From: Microbacterium sp. B35-30
GTDB taxonomy: Bacteria; Actinomycetota; Actinomycetes; Actinomycetales; Microbacteriaceae
DNA length: 64,000 nt
Direction of reading: 5' to 3'
Assembly: GCF_010634855.1 (NCBI RefSeq)
Contig: NZ_MWLQ01000028.1
Location: 1 to 64,000 of the forward strand
Shown here piece after piece: positions 35,139-44,659 of the stretch; positions within the stretch are counted from its first letter, which is position 1, and the number at the start of each line of letters is the position of its first letter. Under the pieces are notes generated by a model, which did not search any database, was not told where the DNA came from, and saw only the letters and a program-made list of their open reading frames with translations. Position numbers and translations under genes: made by a program.

Positions 35139-36791
35139 CTAGTCATAGGTGGCCTCCGCGGTCCAGGCGTCGCCGTCGCACACCAGCAGCCACGCCGACC
35201 CGTCGGCGTCGACGACCTGGAACCGGTACGCACGCCGCGAGCGCGCGGCATCCCATCCCCGCTCGATCACCGGCCACGGGCCCGCCCACGCCTCGATCGC
35301 CCGCCGGCGCCCGCTCTCGATGAAGAACGCGGGCACGGCCGCGACATTGCCCCGCTCGTCGACATCGACGAGCTCGCCCCCGAGCGCACGCACGTCGACC
35401 GGCACCGGATCGGCGAACACCGTCGTCGGCAGCGGCTCGGGCAGACTCCCCGGCCACGGTCGCGCCCGCTGCGCTGCGAGACCGCCGGCGCCCGTCGCCT
35501 GCCGGTCGCGCTCGTCCCGGTCCCCCCACGGCACGAGCACCTGCCGCTCGGCCAGCCACCGCCCGCCGCCGATCGCGGGCGTCAGCACACCGCGATGACC
35601 CAGCATGGCCTGCACCCGCGACAGTGCGTGGTGCACCCGCTCCTCGGGTCCGCCCCCGAACAGCGCCGGAGCGTGATGGGATGCCGCATCCACCGCCTCG
35701 GGCGAGATCCGCACCAGGGTGACTCCGCTGCGCAAGCCGCGCCGCCCTGCCGCGTCGCCGCCAGAGGGATCGGCGCCGACGTCTTCGGCGAGCTGCCACC
35801 GCACACGGTCGACGACCGCCGCCGCATCGAACGAGCCGGGGTGCAGCCACACCCGCTCGCTGCGCTCCCCGCGATCGCCGACGAGCTCGACCCGCAGCTC
35901 GGTGCAGACGAGATCCATCGCACCCAGCCCGCCGATGAAGTCGTCCGCGGTGACGCGCATCGCGAACGCCACCTGGTCGGCGATCTCGAGCGGCGGCTCG
36001 AACGCGACCTCGCGCTCGAGCTCGGGCGGCGGGGTGCGCGGCTGCACCGGCCGCGAGTCGTGCCCCGCGGCGAGGGAGTGCAGCCGGACGCCCCGCTCGC
36101 CGAACCGCTCGCGCACGCGATCGGGCTCCATCGCGGCGAACCCGCCGAGCGTCTGCACGCCCAGCCGCGCGAGGAGTCCCACGAGGTCCGCCGCATCCTT
36201 CGTCCCGGCCGCGCCCGCGCCGATCATCGCCGACGCGTCGAGCACGGCGACCGACAGTGGCGCGAGGAACCCCGCCGCCCCGCCGGCGGGCACGACGAAG
36301 ACCGGATCCTCGGCGCTCGTGCCCCCGCGCGCCGCCTGCTCGGCCGTGAACGGCCCGTCGGCGATGCCCGCCCTGACCCCGTCGAGACGGGCCTCGCGCA
36401 GCGCGCCGATCAGCATGCGGGCGGCCTCGGTCTCGCCGCCGTAGTACCGCGCCGGGCCACGGGCGCGCAGCGCGCACAGCCCCGGCCGCACCAGCTGCAC
36501 CCCGGGCGCCCGCTCTTCGATCAGCGACACGATCGGCGCGAACGCGCGGTGATCGCGCGCGGCATCCGCATTCACCAGCGTCAGCCCCGGACACCGCGCC
36601 TGCGCGTCGCGCCGGCGCTGCCCGCGACGCACCCCTTCGGCGCGCGCGGACGCCGAGCACGCGACCACCAGGTTGCGCTCGACGACGGCGATCGGATCTG
36701 CCGCAGCCGCAGCCGCCTCCCGCTCGAGAGCCGTGACCGGCCAGTCGGGAAACCACAGCACGAGGCTCCGAACGGGCGTTCCCGGCGTCAT
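35139..36791 (-). CDS. imuB: ImuB, non-catalytic Y-family polymerase subunit
   Basis: This 550-residue protein has the Y-family polymerase architecture, but its first motif reads VLWFPDWPVTALE instead of the catalytic DxDxFF/Y, so it is not an active polymerase. Known ImuB proteins bridge ImuA, DnaE2 and the beta clamp. The little-finger region and the C-terminal extension (SAWLLVCDGDAWTAEATYD) are present. ATG 36791 comes one base after the imuA stop, so translation is coupled. A long frame upstream of this ATG is rejected because it lies inside imuA. Confidence 0.9.
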   Translation of the reverse strand: MTPGTPVRSLVLWFPDWPVTALEREAAAAAADPIAVVERNLVVACSASARAEGVRRGQRRRDAQARCPGLTLVNADAARDHRAFAPIVSLIEERAPGVQLVRPGLCALRARGPARYYGGETEAARMLIGALREARLDGVRAGIADGPFTAEQAARGGTSAEDPVFVVPAGGAAGFLAPLSVAVLDASAMIGAGAAGTKDAADLVGLLARLGVQTLGGFAAMEPDRVRERFGERGVRLHSLAAGHDSRPVQPRTPPPELEREVAFEPPLEIADQVAFAMRVTADDFIGGLGAMDLVCTELRVELVGDRGERSERVWLHPGSFDAAAVVDRVRWQLAEDVGADPSGGDAAGRRGLRSGVTLVRISPEAVDAASHHAPALFGGGPEERVHHALSRVQAMLGHRGVLTPAIGGGRWLAERQVLVPWGDRDERDRQATGAGGLAAQRARPWPGSLPEPLPTTVFADPVPVDVRALGGELVDVDERGNVAAVPAFFIESGRRRAIEAWAGPWPVIERGWDAARSRRAYRFQVVDADGSAWLLVCDGDAWTAEATYD

Positions 36792-36792
36792 G

Positions 36793-37659
36793 TCACCCCA
36801 CCGCCCTGATCCGATGACCGAGCGAGACATCGAGCGGAGAGGAGGCCGATGCGGCGGCGGGATGCAGCGACTCGACGGGGCGCATCCGCTCCGGCACGGC
36901 GGAGACATGGCCCGCGGCATCCGGAAGCATCACGCGAGCGCGCCGTGATCGCGGCCAGCGGCGGCTCGACGAGGTGAGCGTCACCTCGCGGCCGGAGAGA
37001 TAGCCGTGCCCGCGCCCGACGCCCTCCCATGCCGGCTCACCTACCTCGATCACGGCCTCGGCCTGCGGCCACGGTCCCTGCACGAGCAGCACCGCGCCGC
37101 GATCGCGCAGCCGCGCCGCCAGACGCGCGATCTCGCCGTCGGCGGCTCGTCCGGACGGACGCACCGCGACCACCGGCAGCACCTCGGCGACCGTCGAGGT
37201 CACCGCGAGCCAGCGGGCACCGGGATCAGGGATGAGCACGAGGCGCGACAGATCGACCCCCAGCCCCTCTGCCGCCTCGGCGCCGAGCCGCGGCATCCCG
37301 ATCACTCCGCACCACGACCCGGACTGCGACGGCTGGGCGAGCATCGCCAGCAGCACCGACGTCGACCGCGGGAGGGAATAGGCCGCCCCGGGACGCAGGC
37401 CGCCCCCGGGAAGCAGCGAGGCGAGGGCGGGATGCACCGGCAGCACCGGCGCGTCGAGCCGTCGCCCCTGCACCCGCTCGAGCTGCGCCCGCAGTTGGGC
37501 GACGGTGCTGGTGGATGCGGTGCTGGTAGACCCGGTGCCCCTACCTGCACCGGCCGACCCCGCTCCTCCCGCGCGGATGGCGGCAGGCCGGGCGGCCGTC
37601 GGCTCCTGTCCGACGGCTTCGTGCACGTGCTGTGCCGTGAGCTGCACGATCGCCCCCAT
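36793..37659 (-). CDS. imuA: ImuA-type mutasome protein, RecA-like
   Basis: The 288-residue product has the short RecA-like layout of actinobacterial ImuA' proteins: VHPALASLLPGGGLRPGAAY, then a strand/helix run to ARLRDRGAVLLVQGPWP. The ATP-binding P-loop is not well preserved. A Gly/Thr/Ser-rich linker lies at residues 30-52. It is the first gene of imuA-imuB-dnaE2. ATG 37659 lies 6 bases after a TAGGAT -10 box that overlaps a perfect LexA site, so a leaderless, SOS-controlled mRNA is likely. Confidence 0.88.
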   Translation of the reverse strand: MGAIVQLTAQHVHEAVGQEPTAARPAAIRAGGAGSAGAGRGTGSTSTASTSTVAQLRAQLERVQGRRLDAPVLPVHPALASLLPGGGLRPGAAYSLPRSTSVLLAMLAQPSQSGSWCGVIGMPRLGAEAAEGLGVDLSRLVLIPDPGARWLAVTSTVAEVLPVVAVRPSGRAADGEIARLAARLRDRGAVLLVQGPWPQAEAVIEVGEPAWEGVGRGHGYLSGREVTLTSSSRRWPRSRRARVMLPDAAGHVSAVPERMRPVESLHPAAASASSPLDVSLGHRIRAVG

Positions 37660-37665
37660 TCGCCT

Positions 37666-37686
37666 ATCCTAGAACAGATGTTCTAG
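37666..37686 (-). promoter_or_regulatory. LexA (SOS) box overlapping the imuA -10 box
   Basis: CTAGAAC-AGAT-GTTCTAG (37669-37686) is an 18-bp perfect palindrome containing the GAAC-N4-GTTC core of actinobacterial LexA sites. The minus-strand -10 box TAGGAT (37671-37666) overlaps its last three bases, and ATG 37659 follows by 6 bases. Bound LexA would cover the -10 box directly. Confidence 0.88.
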
Positions 37687-37857
37687 TCATTCAACCGCTG
37701 CGAACGAGCGTACCCCCAGCTTCCGACAGTTATGTTCGAGAAATTTGGGCTTCCCGCGCCGAACGCGATCCCGCCCCAAGCCTTCCCAGGCTGTCGCGCA
37801 ATCGCTACCGTATGGACCACCGTGGGCTCGCTCCACGCATTCCGTGAGGAGCCTGCC

Positions 37858-38259
37858 GTGGACGGTGCCATTCACCCGAGCCTGCTCGAATCGATCTCAG
37901 CGTGGGTGCTGATCGTCTCGTTCACCCTGTCGCTGCTCTACGAACTCTGGAGAGCGACCGCGAAGGCGGGCGTGTCGCGCCACGACTCGATGCGGGCCTT
38001 CGTTCGGGAGCTGTGGCTGTACGTGCTGGCCACCATCGTGATCGCCCTGCTGTTCGCGGGCGTGCCGTTCGCCGCGTGGATCGGACTCGCCTTCTCGGCG
38101 CTCGTCATCCTCGCGTCGATCTTCTATTACAACCCCAAGATGATGATCGAGCGCCGACCGGGACTGTTCGACTGGTTCGAAGACCTGGTGTACACCGGGC
38201 TGGCGTTCGTCGTCGCGGCTCTGCTCACCCTCGAGGTCTCGGGCCTCGAGCTCTCCTGA
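37858..38259 (+). CDS. Small membrane protein
   Basis: A 133-residue protein with probable transmembrane segments SISAWVLIVSFTLSLLYELW, LYVLATIVIALLFAGVPF, AAWIGLAFSALVILASIFYY and LAFVVAALLTLEVSGLEL. A charged loop, NPKMMIERRPGLFDWFED, lies before the last one. No family is recognised. GTG 37858 has GAGGAG 6 bases upstream, which decides the start over a longer frame beginning at 37732. A TACCGT box at 37806-37811 may be the promoter. The gene is divergent from imuA but lies too far away to share its operator. Confidence 0.75.
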   Translation: MDGAIHPSLLESISAWVLIVSFTLSLLYELWRATAKAGVSRHDSMRAFVRELWLYVLATIVIALLFAGVPFAAWIGLAFSALVILASIFYYNPKMMIERRPGLFDWFEDLVYTGLAFVVAALLTLEVSGLELS

Positions 38260-38271
38260 CTCGGCGAGATG

Positions 38272-38769
38272 TCAGGCCGCGAGGGCGAGATACGGCTCCC
38301 ACCGCGGATCGGTGCGCTCGGTGCCCCGGACGGTCCACTGTCCGCCGCGCGGCGGGCGCGGCAGGAAGCGCAGCTCCCAGTTCATCTCCTGCGGCGTGCG
38401 GTCACTCTTCACGTTGTTGCAGCGCAGGCAGCAGGCCACGAGGTTCTCCCAGGAGTCCGCACCGCCGCGCGAGCGTGGCAGCACGTGATCGATCGTCGAC
38501 GCCGCCTTGCCGCAGTACCCGCAGCGGTGGTTGTCGCGCCGCAGCACACCCCGCCGCGTCACCGGCACATGGCGACCGCCCGGCACCCGCACGTAGCGGG
38601 TCAGGATGATCACGGCCGGACGCTCGTACGCGCGTCTGGTGCCCCACACCGGATCGGTCTCGGTGTGTTCCACGACGGTGGCCTTCTCGTTCATCACGAG
38701 CACGAGCGCCCGTTTGAACGACACGACCGCGAGCGGTTCGTAGCCCGCATTCAGCACCAGAGTGCGCAT
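38272..38769 (-). CDS. HNH endonuclease
   Basis: This 165-residue protein has an HNH/zinc-ribbon nuclease core: RRDNHRCGYCGKAASTIDHV, PRSRGGADSWENLVACC, then LRCNNVKSDRTP. The two CxxC pairs bind zinc and the DH...N...N residues form the catalytic site. An N-terminal domain (MRTLVLNAGYEPLAVVSFKR) is of the kind seen in widely conserved stand-alone actinobacterial HNH proteins. No phage or mobile genes are near. GAGAGGA precedes the ATG. The substrate is unknown. Confidence 0.9.
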   Translation of the reverse strand: MRTLVLNAGYEPLAVVSFKRALVLVMNEKATVVEHTETDPVWGTRRAYERPAVIILTRYVRVPGGRHVPVTRRGVLRRDNHRCGYCGKAASTIDHVLPRSRGGADSWENLVACCLRCNNVKSDRTPQEMNWELRFLPRPPRGGQWTVRGTERTDPRWEPYLALAA

Positions 38770-38844
38770 TGATCATCCTCTCGAATGGCCGGGACGGCTT
38801 CTCGGTTATTCGACTTGCGCGACGATCAAGGGCGCAGGGGCATG

Positions 38845-38873
38845 AAAAAAGGCGCTGTCTTATAGACAGCGCC
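38845..38873 (-). terminator. Strong rho-independent terminator
   Basis: GGCGCTGTCT-TAT-AGACAGCGCC is a perfect 10-bp stem; on the minus strand it is followed by TTTTTT (38850-38845). It is the best intrinsic terminator in the window. It ends the short transcript that would carry the 36-residue frame at 38860-38970, and lies upstream of the HNH gene. Confidence 0.9.
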
Positions 38874-38970
38874 TTGGCGCCACGGCAATGCCGCGGCATC
38901 CACTCGTGCAATGCCGAAGGACGAGGCGTCCAAGCGCATCCATGGTTCGGATGCGTGGTGTGCAGCCCAT
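38860..38970 (-). CDS. Possible 36-residue cysteine-containing peptide (or sRNA)
   Basis: ATG 38970 is preceded by GGAGGGAG with good spacing, and a TAGCCT box lies about 33 bases upstream. The frame begins MGCTPRIRTMDALGR, has four cysteines (residues 3, 21, 25, 35), and ends CL with its TAA inside the terminator loop. Promoter, ribosome-binding site, frame and terminator are in register on a transcript of about 150 bases. The peptide has no recognised family and is basic. The alternative is a non-coding regulatory RNA. Confidence 0.4.
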   Translation of the reverse strand: MGCTPRIRTMDALGRLVLRHCTSGCRGIAVAPRRCL

Positions 38971-39002
38971 CGGCTCCCTCCGCTCTCTCAGCGTCGGGAT
39001 TC

Positions 39003-39008
39003 AGGCTA
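39003..39008 (-). promoter_or_regulatory. Candidate -10 box of the small transcription unit
   Basis: TAGCCT on the minus strand, the same hexamer as the M23 peptidase promoter at 40270. The predicted start near 38996 gives about 26 bases of leader before ATG 38970. No convincing -35 element is visible. Confidence 0.4.
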
Positions 39009-39186
39009 ACGCACCCAGCCGACACCGGGGCGGTGAACTCGGTGAACGCACGGGGGCGTGTCGAACAACGGATGCTCCCCACGCCTCTCCACGCATCGCT
39101 TCGCGCTGCGTGGAGCCTCGGGCGCGTGGGCCCAGCCGCCCGGCCGGGCAACGGGCATCCGTCGTGATGCGATGGGGTCGATCCGG

Positions 39187-40116
39187 CTACCCGGCGTTGG
39201 CCTGCAGCCACGCCCACGGGTCGACGACGGAGCCGTTGATGTGGACCTCGAAGTGCAAATGGCACGCGGTGGAGCTTCCGGTGCTGCCGACGAGCCCGAT
39301 GAGCTGGCCCGCCGCGACCGACTGGCCGACCGAGACCTGACGGCTGCCGTACGTCATGTGCCCGTAGAGCGTGTTGACCTGCTGGCCGCCGATGACGTGG
39401 TCGATCGAGACACCGACGCCGTAGCCGCCGTAGCTCTCCTGCGAGACCTTGACCACGCCGGCCGCAGCCGCGTAGAGCGGTGTCCCACACGACGACAGCA
39501 GATCGACACCCTGGTGGTAGCCCGAGTCCCAGAGGCCGCGGCCCTTGGTGAAGTTGAGGATCGGCCAGCGCACCTCGCCGGTTCCGGGCGAGGTGAGGGC
39601 GATGTTGACCGGGACGGACGACGACGACCGCGTCGCCGCCGCCGCCGCCGCCTTGGCGACCTGGCGGGCGCGTTCGGCAGCCGCCTCTTCGGCCTTCCGC
39701 TTCTCGATCTCTTCGGCCGTGGTGGCCGCGTAGCTTCCGCGCGAGAGCTCCGTGGCATTGGCATCGGATGCCGCGACGAACGACTGCGCGTCGTCGACGG
39801 CCATCTGCTGGATGGTGCGGGCCTCTTCGGTGCCGACGCCGGCGGTCGCGGCGAACGCCGGGATCGCGACGGTGGCGACGAGTCCGCCCACCATGGCCAG
39901 CACGGCCAGGCTGCGCAGCGGCTTGAGCACGCGCCCCTTGGTCGAGGAAGCTGAAGACGAGGACGGGGCGCTCGAGCGCACGGTCGTCGGCTTCGACTTG
40001 GCGGGCGGCACGGCTCGGGCCTGTCGCACGGGGGTCTGCCGTTTGCGCGCTCGACGGGTCGGGTCGGTCGCCGCGTGCTCGGGCACGATCGCGTGCGAAT
40101 CTATCTCTTCAGCCAA
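39187..40116 (-). CDS. M23-family peptidoglycan peptidase, membrane-anchored or secreted
   Basis: This 309-residue protein has a basic N-terminal tail, a hydrophobic export/anchor segment at about residues 67-92 (LRSLAVLAMVGGLVATVAIP), an Ala/Glu-rich helical region, and a C-terminal LytM/M23 domain. Zinc ligands are seen in YHQGVDLL and HLHFEVH, with LYGHM between. It should cleave peptidoglycan peptides outside the membrane. TTG 40116 is the start: GGAGGA lies 7 bases upstream. A promoter about 150 bases upstream gives a long leader. Confidence 0.9.
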   Translation of the reverse strand: MAEEIDSHAIVPEHAATDPTRRARKRQTPVRQARAVPPAKSKPTTVRSSAPSSSSASSTKGRVLKPLRSLAVLAMVGGLVATVAIPAFAATAGVGTEEARTIQQMAVDDAQSFVAASDANATELSRGSYAATTAEEIEKRKAEEAAAERARQVAKAAAAAATRSSSSVPVNIALTSPGTGEVRWPILNFTKGRGLWDSGYHQGVDLLSSCGTPLYAAAAGVVKVSQESYGGYGVGVSIDHVIGGQQVNTLYGHMTYGSRQVSVGQSVAAGQLIGLVGSTGSSTACHLHFEVHINGSVVDPWAWLQANAG

Positions 40117-40298
40117 ACTTTTCCTCCGGCGCCTCTGCGCCTGGGCGCTGGCTCGTCAGCATTCGATGTCGGGGCACGATATGCGGGCTACACCACATGT
40201 GGACGACGAGCCGGTGAGGCAATCCACGTGGGGTCCGGTCGGCGGGCTTCTCGCCTGGTGGACTTCTCGAGGCTACCCGAAGGTCACGTTTATGTCAC
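40117..40298 (-). promoter_or_regulatory. M23 promoter and long 5' leader
   Basis: GTGACA (40298-40293) and TAGCCT (40275-40270) are spaced 17 bp apart, a good sigma-A-type promoter, with the start near 40263. The leader of about 147 bases contains GC-rich inverted segments. Leaders of cell-wall hydrolase genes in actinobacteria often hold a cyclic-di-AMP (ydaO) riboswitch; I could not match its conserved core here. The remaining 155 bp up to the dtxR stop (40299-40453) hold nothing I can name. Confidence 0.6.
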
Positions 40299-40453
40299 GC
40301 TCCACGCCTGGCAATCTCCGCACAGTGCGTCGACGGATGCCGCGGCCGCGGTCTGCGGGGCTTCCAGAGGCGCACGGAGCGGGCGCCGTCCCGGGAGACT
40401 CGGGGCGTGCCGGAGGGCGCCGCGATGCGGCATCCGTCCCCCGCCTCAGGCCG

Positions 40454-41155
40454 TCAGCGGGTCTCGTCGACCAGGAAGATGTGAGACGCGATCTCGACCG
40501 GAAGCTCGAGGCCCTCGTCGCTGCCCTGCATCTGCACGAGCACGTAGCCCTCGTTGTAGCGGTAGTCGCCGAAGGCGCCCGGCACGACGCCAGCGCCCTT
40601 CAGCTGCTGCAGCAGCTCGGGGTCGACCTGCGCGGGCTCGGCGAGCCGGCGCACCGTGCCGGTGATGGGCTCGCCGGCGTCGTTGAGACGGCGCACCAGG
40701 CCAACGACGCCCTGCTCGAAGCCGTTCGTCGGCACGTCGCCCAGCTGGTCGAGCCCGGGGATGGGGTTGCCGTAGGGCGACTCGGTGGGGTGGCCGAGCA
40801 GCTCGACCAGGCGGCGCTCGACCTGCTCGCTCATCACGTGCTCCCAGCGGCAGGCCTCTTCGTGGACGTAGGCCCAGTCCAGGCCGATGACATCCGAGAG
40901 CAGGCGCTCGGCCAGACGGTGCTTGCGCATGACGTCGACGGCCTTCTGACGGCCGGCGGCGGTGAGTTCGAGCGAGCGGTCTTCGGACACGACGACCAGC
41001 CCGTCGCGCTCCATGCGGCCGATGGTCTGCGACACCGTGGGACCCGAGTGCCCGAGGCGCTCCGAGATGCGCGCCCGCAGCGGCACGATGTTCTCCTCCT
41101 CGAGTTCGAGGATCGTGCGCAGGTACATCTCAGTGGTGTCGATCAGGTCTGTCAT
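40454..41155 (-). CDS. DtxR/IdeR-family metal-dependent repressor
   Basis: A 233-residue regulator with the same numbering as DtxR: metal-site residues M10, H79, E83, H98, C102, E105 and H106 are all present (KHRLAERLL; VHEEACRWEHVMSE). The winged helix (ISERLGHSGPTVSQTIGRME) and a C-terminal SH3-like domain (ELPVEIASHIFLVDE) complete it. The full DtxR ligand set, including C102, favours iron over manganese. A candidate iron box lies upstream, suggesting autoregulation. The iron link to the haem genes at the window start is plausible but not shown. Confidence 0.9.
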   Translation of the reverse strand: MTDLIDTTEMYLRTILELEEENIVPLRARISERLGHSGPTVSQTIGRMERDGLVVVSEDRSLELTAAGRQKAVDVMRKHRLAERLLSDVIGLDWAYVHEEACRWEHVMSEQVERRLVELLGHPTESPYGNPIPGLDQLGDVPTNGFEQGVVGLVRRLNDAGEPITGTVRRLAEPAQVDPELLQQLKGAGVVPGAFGDYRYNEGYVLVQMQGSDEGLELPVEIASHIFLVDETR

Positions 41156-41182
41156 GTCGCGGCGTCCTCGATGTCTGGAGTG

Positions 41183-41201
41183 TAAGGACAGCCTATCTTC
41201 T
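41183..41201. promoter_or_regulatory. Candidate DtxR iron box
   Basis: The 19 bp starting TAAGGACAGCCTATC match the DtxR consensus (TTAGGTTAGCCTAACCTAA) at 12 positions, including the central AGCCTA. The site lies 28 bases before the regulator ATG and touches a minus-strand TACACT box that could be its -10 element. Confidence 0.45.
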
Positions 41202-41256
41202 GGCGCAGACGCCGAGGCGGGCGGGCGGGCGGGCTCGGGGCGCCGCCTGGGCTCCA

Positions 41257-41324
41257 ACAGGTCAACCGCACCTCCACAGGAGGTTGGAAGGATTCAACCT
41301 CCTGTCGAAGGCCGGTTGACCTGT
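41257..41324. repeat. 68-bp imperfect palindrome, copy 1
   Basis: Perfect 12-bp outer arms ACAGGTCAACCG / CGGTTGACCTGT enclose a second imperfect inverted repeat (CTCCACAGGAGGTTGGAAGG followed by ATTCAACCTCCTGTCGAAG). A second 68-bp copy is at 42368-42435, in the same orientation on the other side of the DUF559 pseudogene. No short target duplication is obvious at the edges. Confidence 0.85.
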
Positions 41325-41427
41325 CGAGCAGGCCTCGCAGCGCGACGGCAGCGGATGGACCGATCACCGGCGACCACCGGCGACCGGCGACCGGCGACGC
41401 GCGACCGGCGACCGGCGACGCAGAGAA

Positions 41428-42330
41428 TCACCGTGGGCGGTGGAGGCCCTGTGCAATCGCTCGCATGATGAGCTCCTGCACCTCGTGCCAGCGGTCGATG
41501 ACCTGCGCATACGTCACGCGGATCACGTGGTAGCCGAGCAGCGTCAGCGCCGCATCATGCGCGACATCCGCGGCGCGCTGGAGTCCGACGTGGTGGCCGC
41601 CGTCGACCTGGACCACGAGCCGCTCGCCGATCAGGAAGTCGACACGATGCTCGAGTATACAGATCTGCGCCCGGATCGGAAGCCGCAGCCACTTCAGTCA
41701 GATCGCGAAGATCGTCTCAAGTCCAGAATCCGAAAAGGGGGTCGCGGCGTCGAGCACCCGCCGGGCGGCCGGTCGCAGCGGCAGGCGAGCCAGTTCCATC
41801 TTCGTCACCAGTCCGCCATTGAGCGCGGAATCCCATACCGCCAACGCCGCTTCGAAGGGTTGGCAGCGGGCGACGATCACCAGCGTGTTCAGGATGCCGT
41901 CTTCCAGGGCTCCGACCTCCCGCGGCTGGACGGGAGCTGCCCAGTGCACGGTCGTCTTCGGATTCTGCAAACTCAGCCGCGAGGCGGATGACGGCGCTCC
42001 GACGTGCGGTGCCTCTTCCGCGAGCACCCAGAGCCCCAGCCGTTTCGCCCTGGTGACGCAGGTGAGCACGACGCCGGCACTGGCCGCGGCGAGGAGATAG
42101 GGATCTGCATCGGCCAGCGCGATCCAGCCACGTCGAGGAACAGTGAGGATGCCGTCCGCGACTGCTCTGGCAACCGTCAGGCGGCTGAATCCTGCGTCGA
42201 GAAGCGCCCGGAGGCGCGCAACGCCACCCCGACGGGTCAGCGCATCGATGAGCCCGATCATCTTCGAACGATGGCGGAGCGCCCGACCAGTGGGTCGCGT
42301 CTGCGGCAGCACGGTGAAGAAGTCATGCAC
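41428..42330 (-). pseudogene. DUF559-domain protein gene with an in-frame stop
   Basis: The reading frame runs from the ATG at 42330 through an N-terminal winged-helix-like part (RRGGVARLRALLDAGFSRLT) to a TGA at 41698-41700. Without any frame change it continues into the DUF559 (Vsr-like nuclease) domain: LWLRLPIRAQI, HRVDFLIGERLVVQVDGGHH, then LTLLGYHVIRVTYAQV, ending at 41428. One C-to-T change (CGA to TGA) explains the break. The truncated 210-residue product would lack the nuclease domain. Such genes often resemble AbiEi-type antitoxins fused to a nuclease. Confidence 0.85.
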
Positions 42331-42367
42331 TCGGCATCCGTTCGCCCTCCTGTGGAGGAGGCACCCA

Positions 42368-42435
42368 ACAGGTCAACCGGCCCTCCACAGGACGTTGGAA
42401 GGTTTCATCCTCCTGTGGAAGCCCGGTTGACCTGT
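42368..42435. repeat. 68-bp imperfect palindrome, copy 2
   Basis: Same length and layout as the copy at 41257-41324, with 13-bp arms (ACAGGTCAACCGG / CCGGTTGACCTGT) and a closely matching interior (CCTCCACAGGACGTTGGAAG). Together the copies form direct repeats bracketing the DUF559 pseudogene. The right arm is also the first unit of the tandem repeat that follows. Confidence 0.85.
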
Positions 42436-42600
42436 CGGCAACGGGTGCCGTGCCGCGACCCGCAGTCGAAGCCCCGGTTGACCTGTTGCGACGGATGCCG
42501 CGACCCGCAGTCGAAAGCCCCGGTTGACCTGTCGGCGACGGATGCCGCGACCCGCAGTCGAAGCCCCGGTTGACCTGTCGATGACGGATGCCGCGACTCC
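42424..42600. repeat. 46-bp tandem repeat, about four units
   Basis: CGGTTGACCTGT recurs at 42424, 42475, 42521 and 42567 (periods 51, 46, 46). Between the occurrences lies GACGGATGCCGCGACCCGCA plus GTCGAAGCCC with few changes. Each unit thus joins the right arm of the 68-bp palindrome to a GGATGCC-containing spacer. The rest of the 356-bp gap up to serC is otherwise empty. Confidence 0.85.
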
Positions 42601-42674
42601 CGGTCGAACGCCCCCCGCGAAAGCCCGGCGCGTCACAGGCTGTCACGGGGGCGAGGCGGCGGGGCGGGCCTCTC

Positions 42675-44455
<1,781 letters not shown>

Positions 44456-44552
44456 CGGTCGGCACCCCCTTCTTCGGCGGACTCGGAGCGGCTTCTCCGC
44501 TGGCGCCTGTGAGTCTACGCACGGTGTGTCCGTGCACACCGGAACACCCTAC

Positions 44553-44582
44553 TTGCAAAAGTTACTTACTTGATTGTAAGTT
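44553..44582 (+). promoter_or_regulatory. Importer promoter with candidate TetR operator
   Basis: TTGCAA (44553-44558) and TAAGTT (44577-44582) are spaced 18 bp apart. The perfect inverted repeat ACTTAC-TTGATT-GTAAGT (44564-44581) fills the spacer and overlaps the -10 box, a usual repressor position. The predicted start near 44589 leaves a leader of about 70 bases before ATG 44660. Confidence 0.6.
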
Positions 44583-44659
44583 GATCCGGCAATCACCTCC
44601 ACGACGCCGACGTCACATTGCTGTACACGGCGCCGTGCACACATCACGAAGGAGAAGCA

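Noticed and set aside
35139..36920. Longer imuB with an extra 43 residues
   Set aside because: The extension lies inside imuA in another frame; ATG 36791, one base past the imuA stop, fits coupled translation.
40117..40263. Cyclic-di-AMP (ydaO) riboswitch in the M23 leader
   Set aside because: Position and leader length fit, but I could not find the conserved core; a covariance-model scan (RF00379) would decide.
41428..41616. Separate 62-residue gene
   Set aside because: It is in the same frame as the 41698-42330 frame and completes its DUF559 domain, so it is treated as part of one pseudogene.
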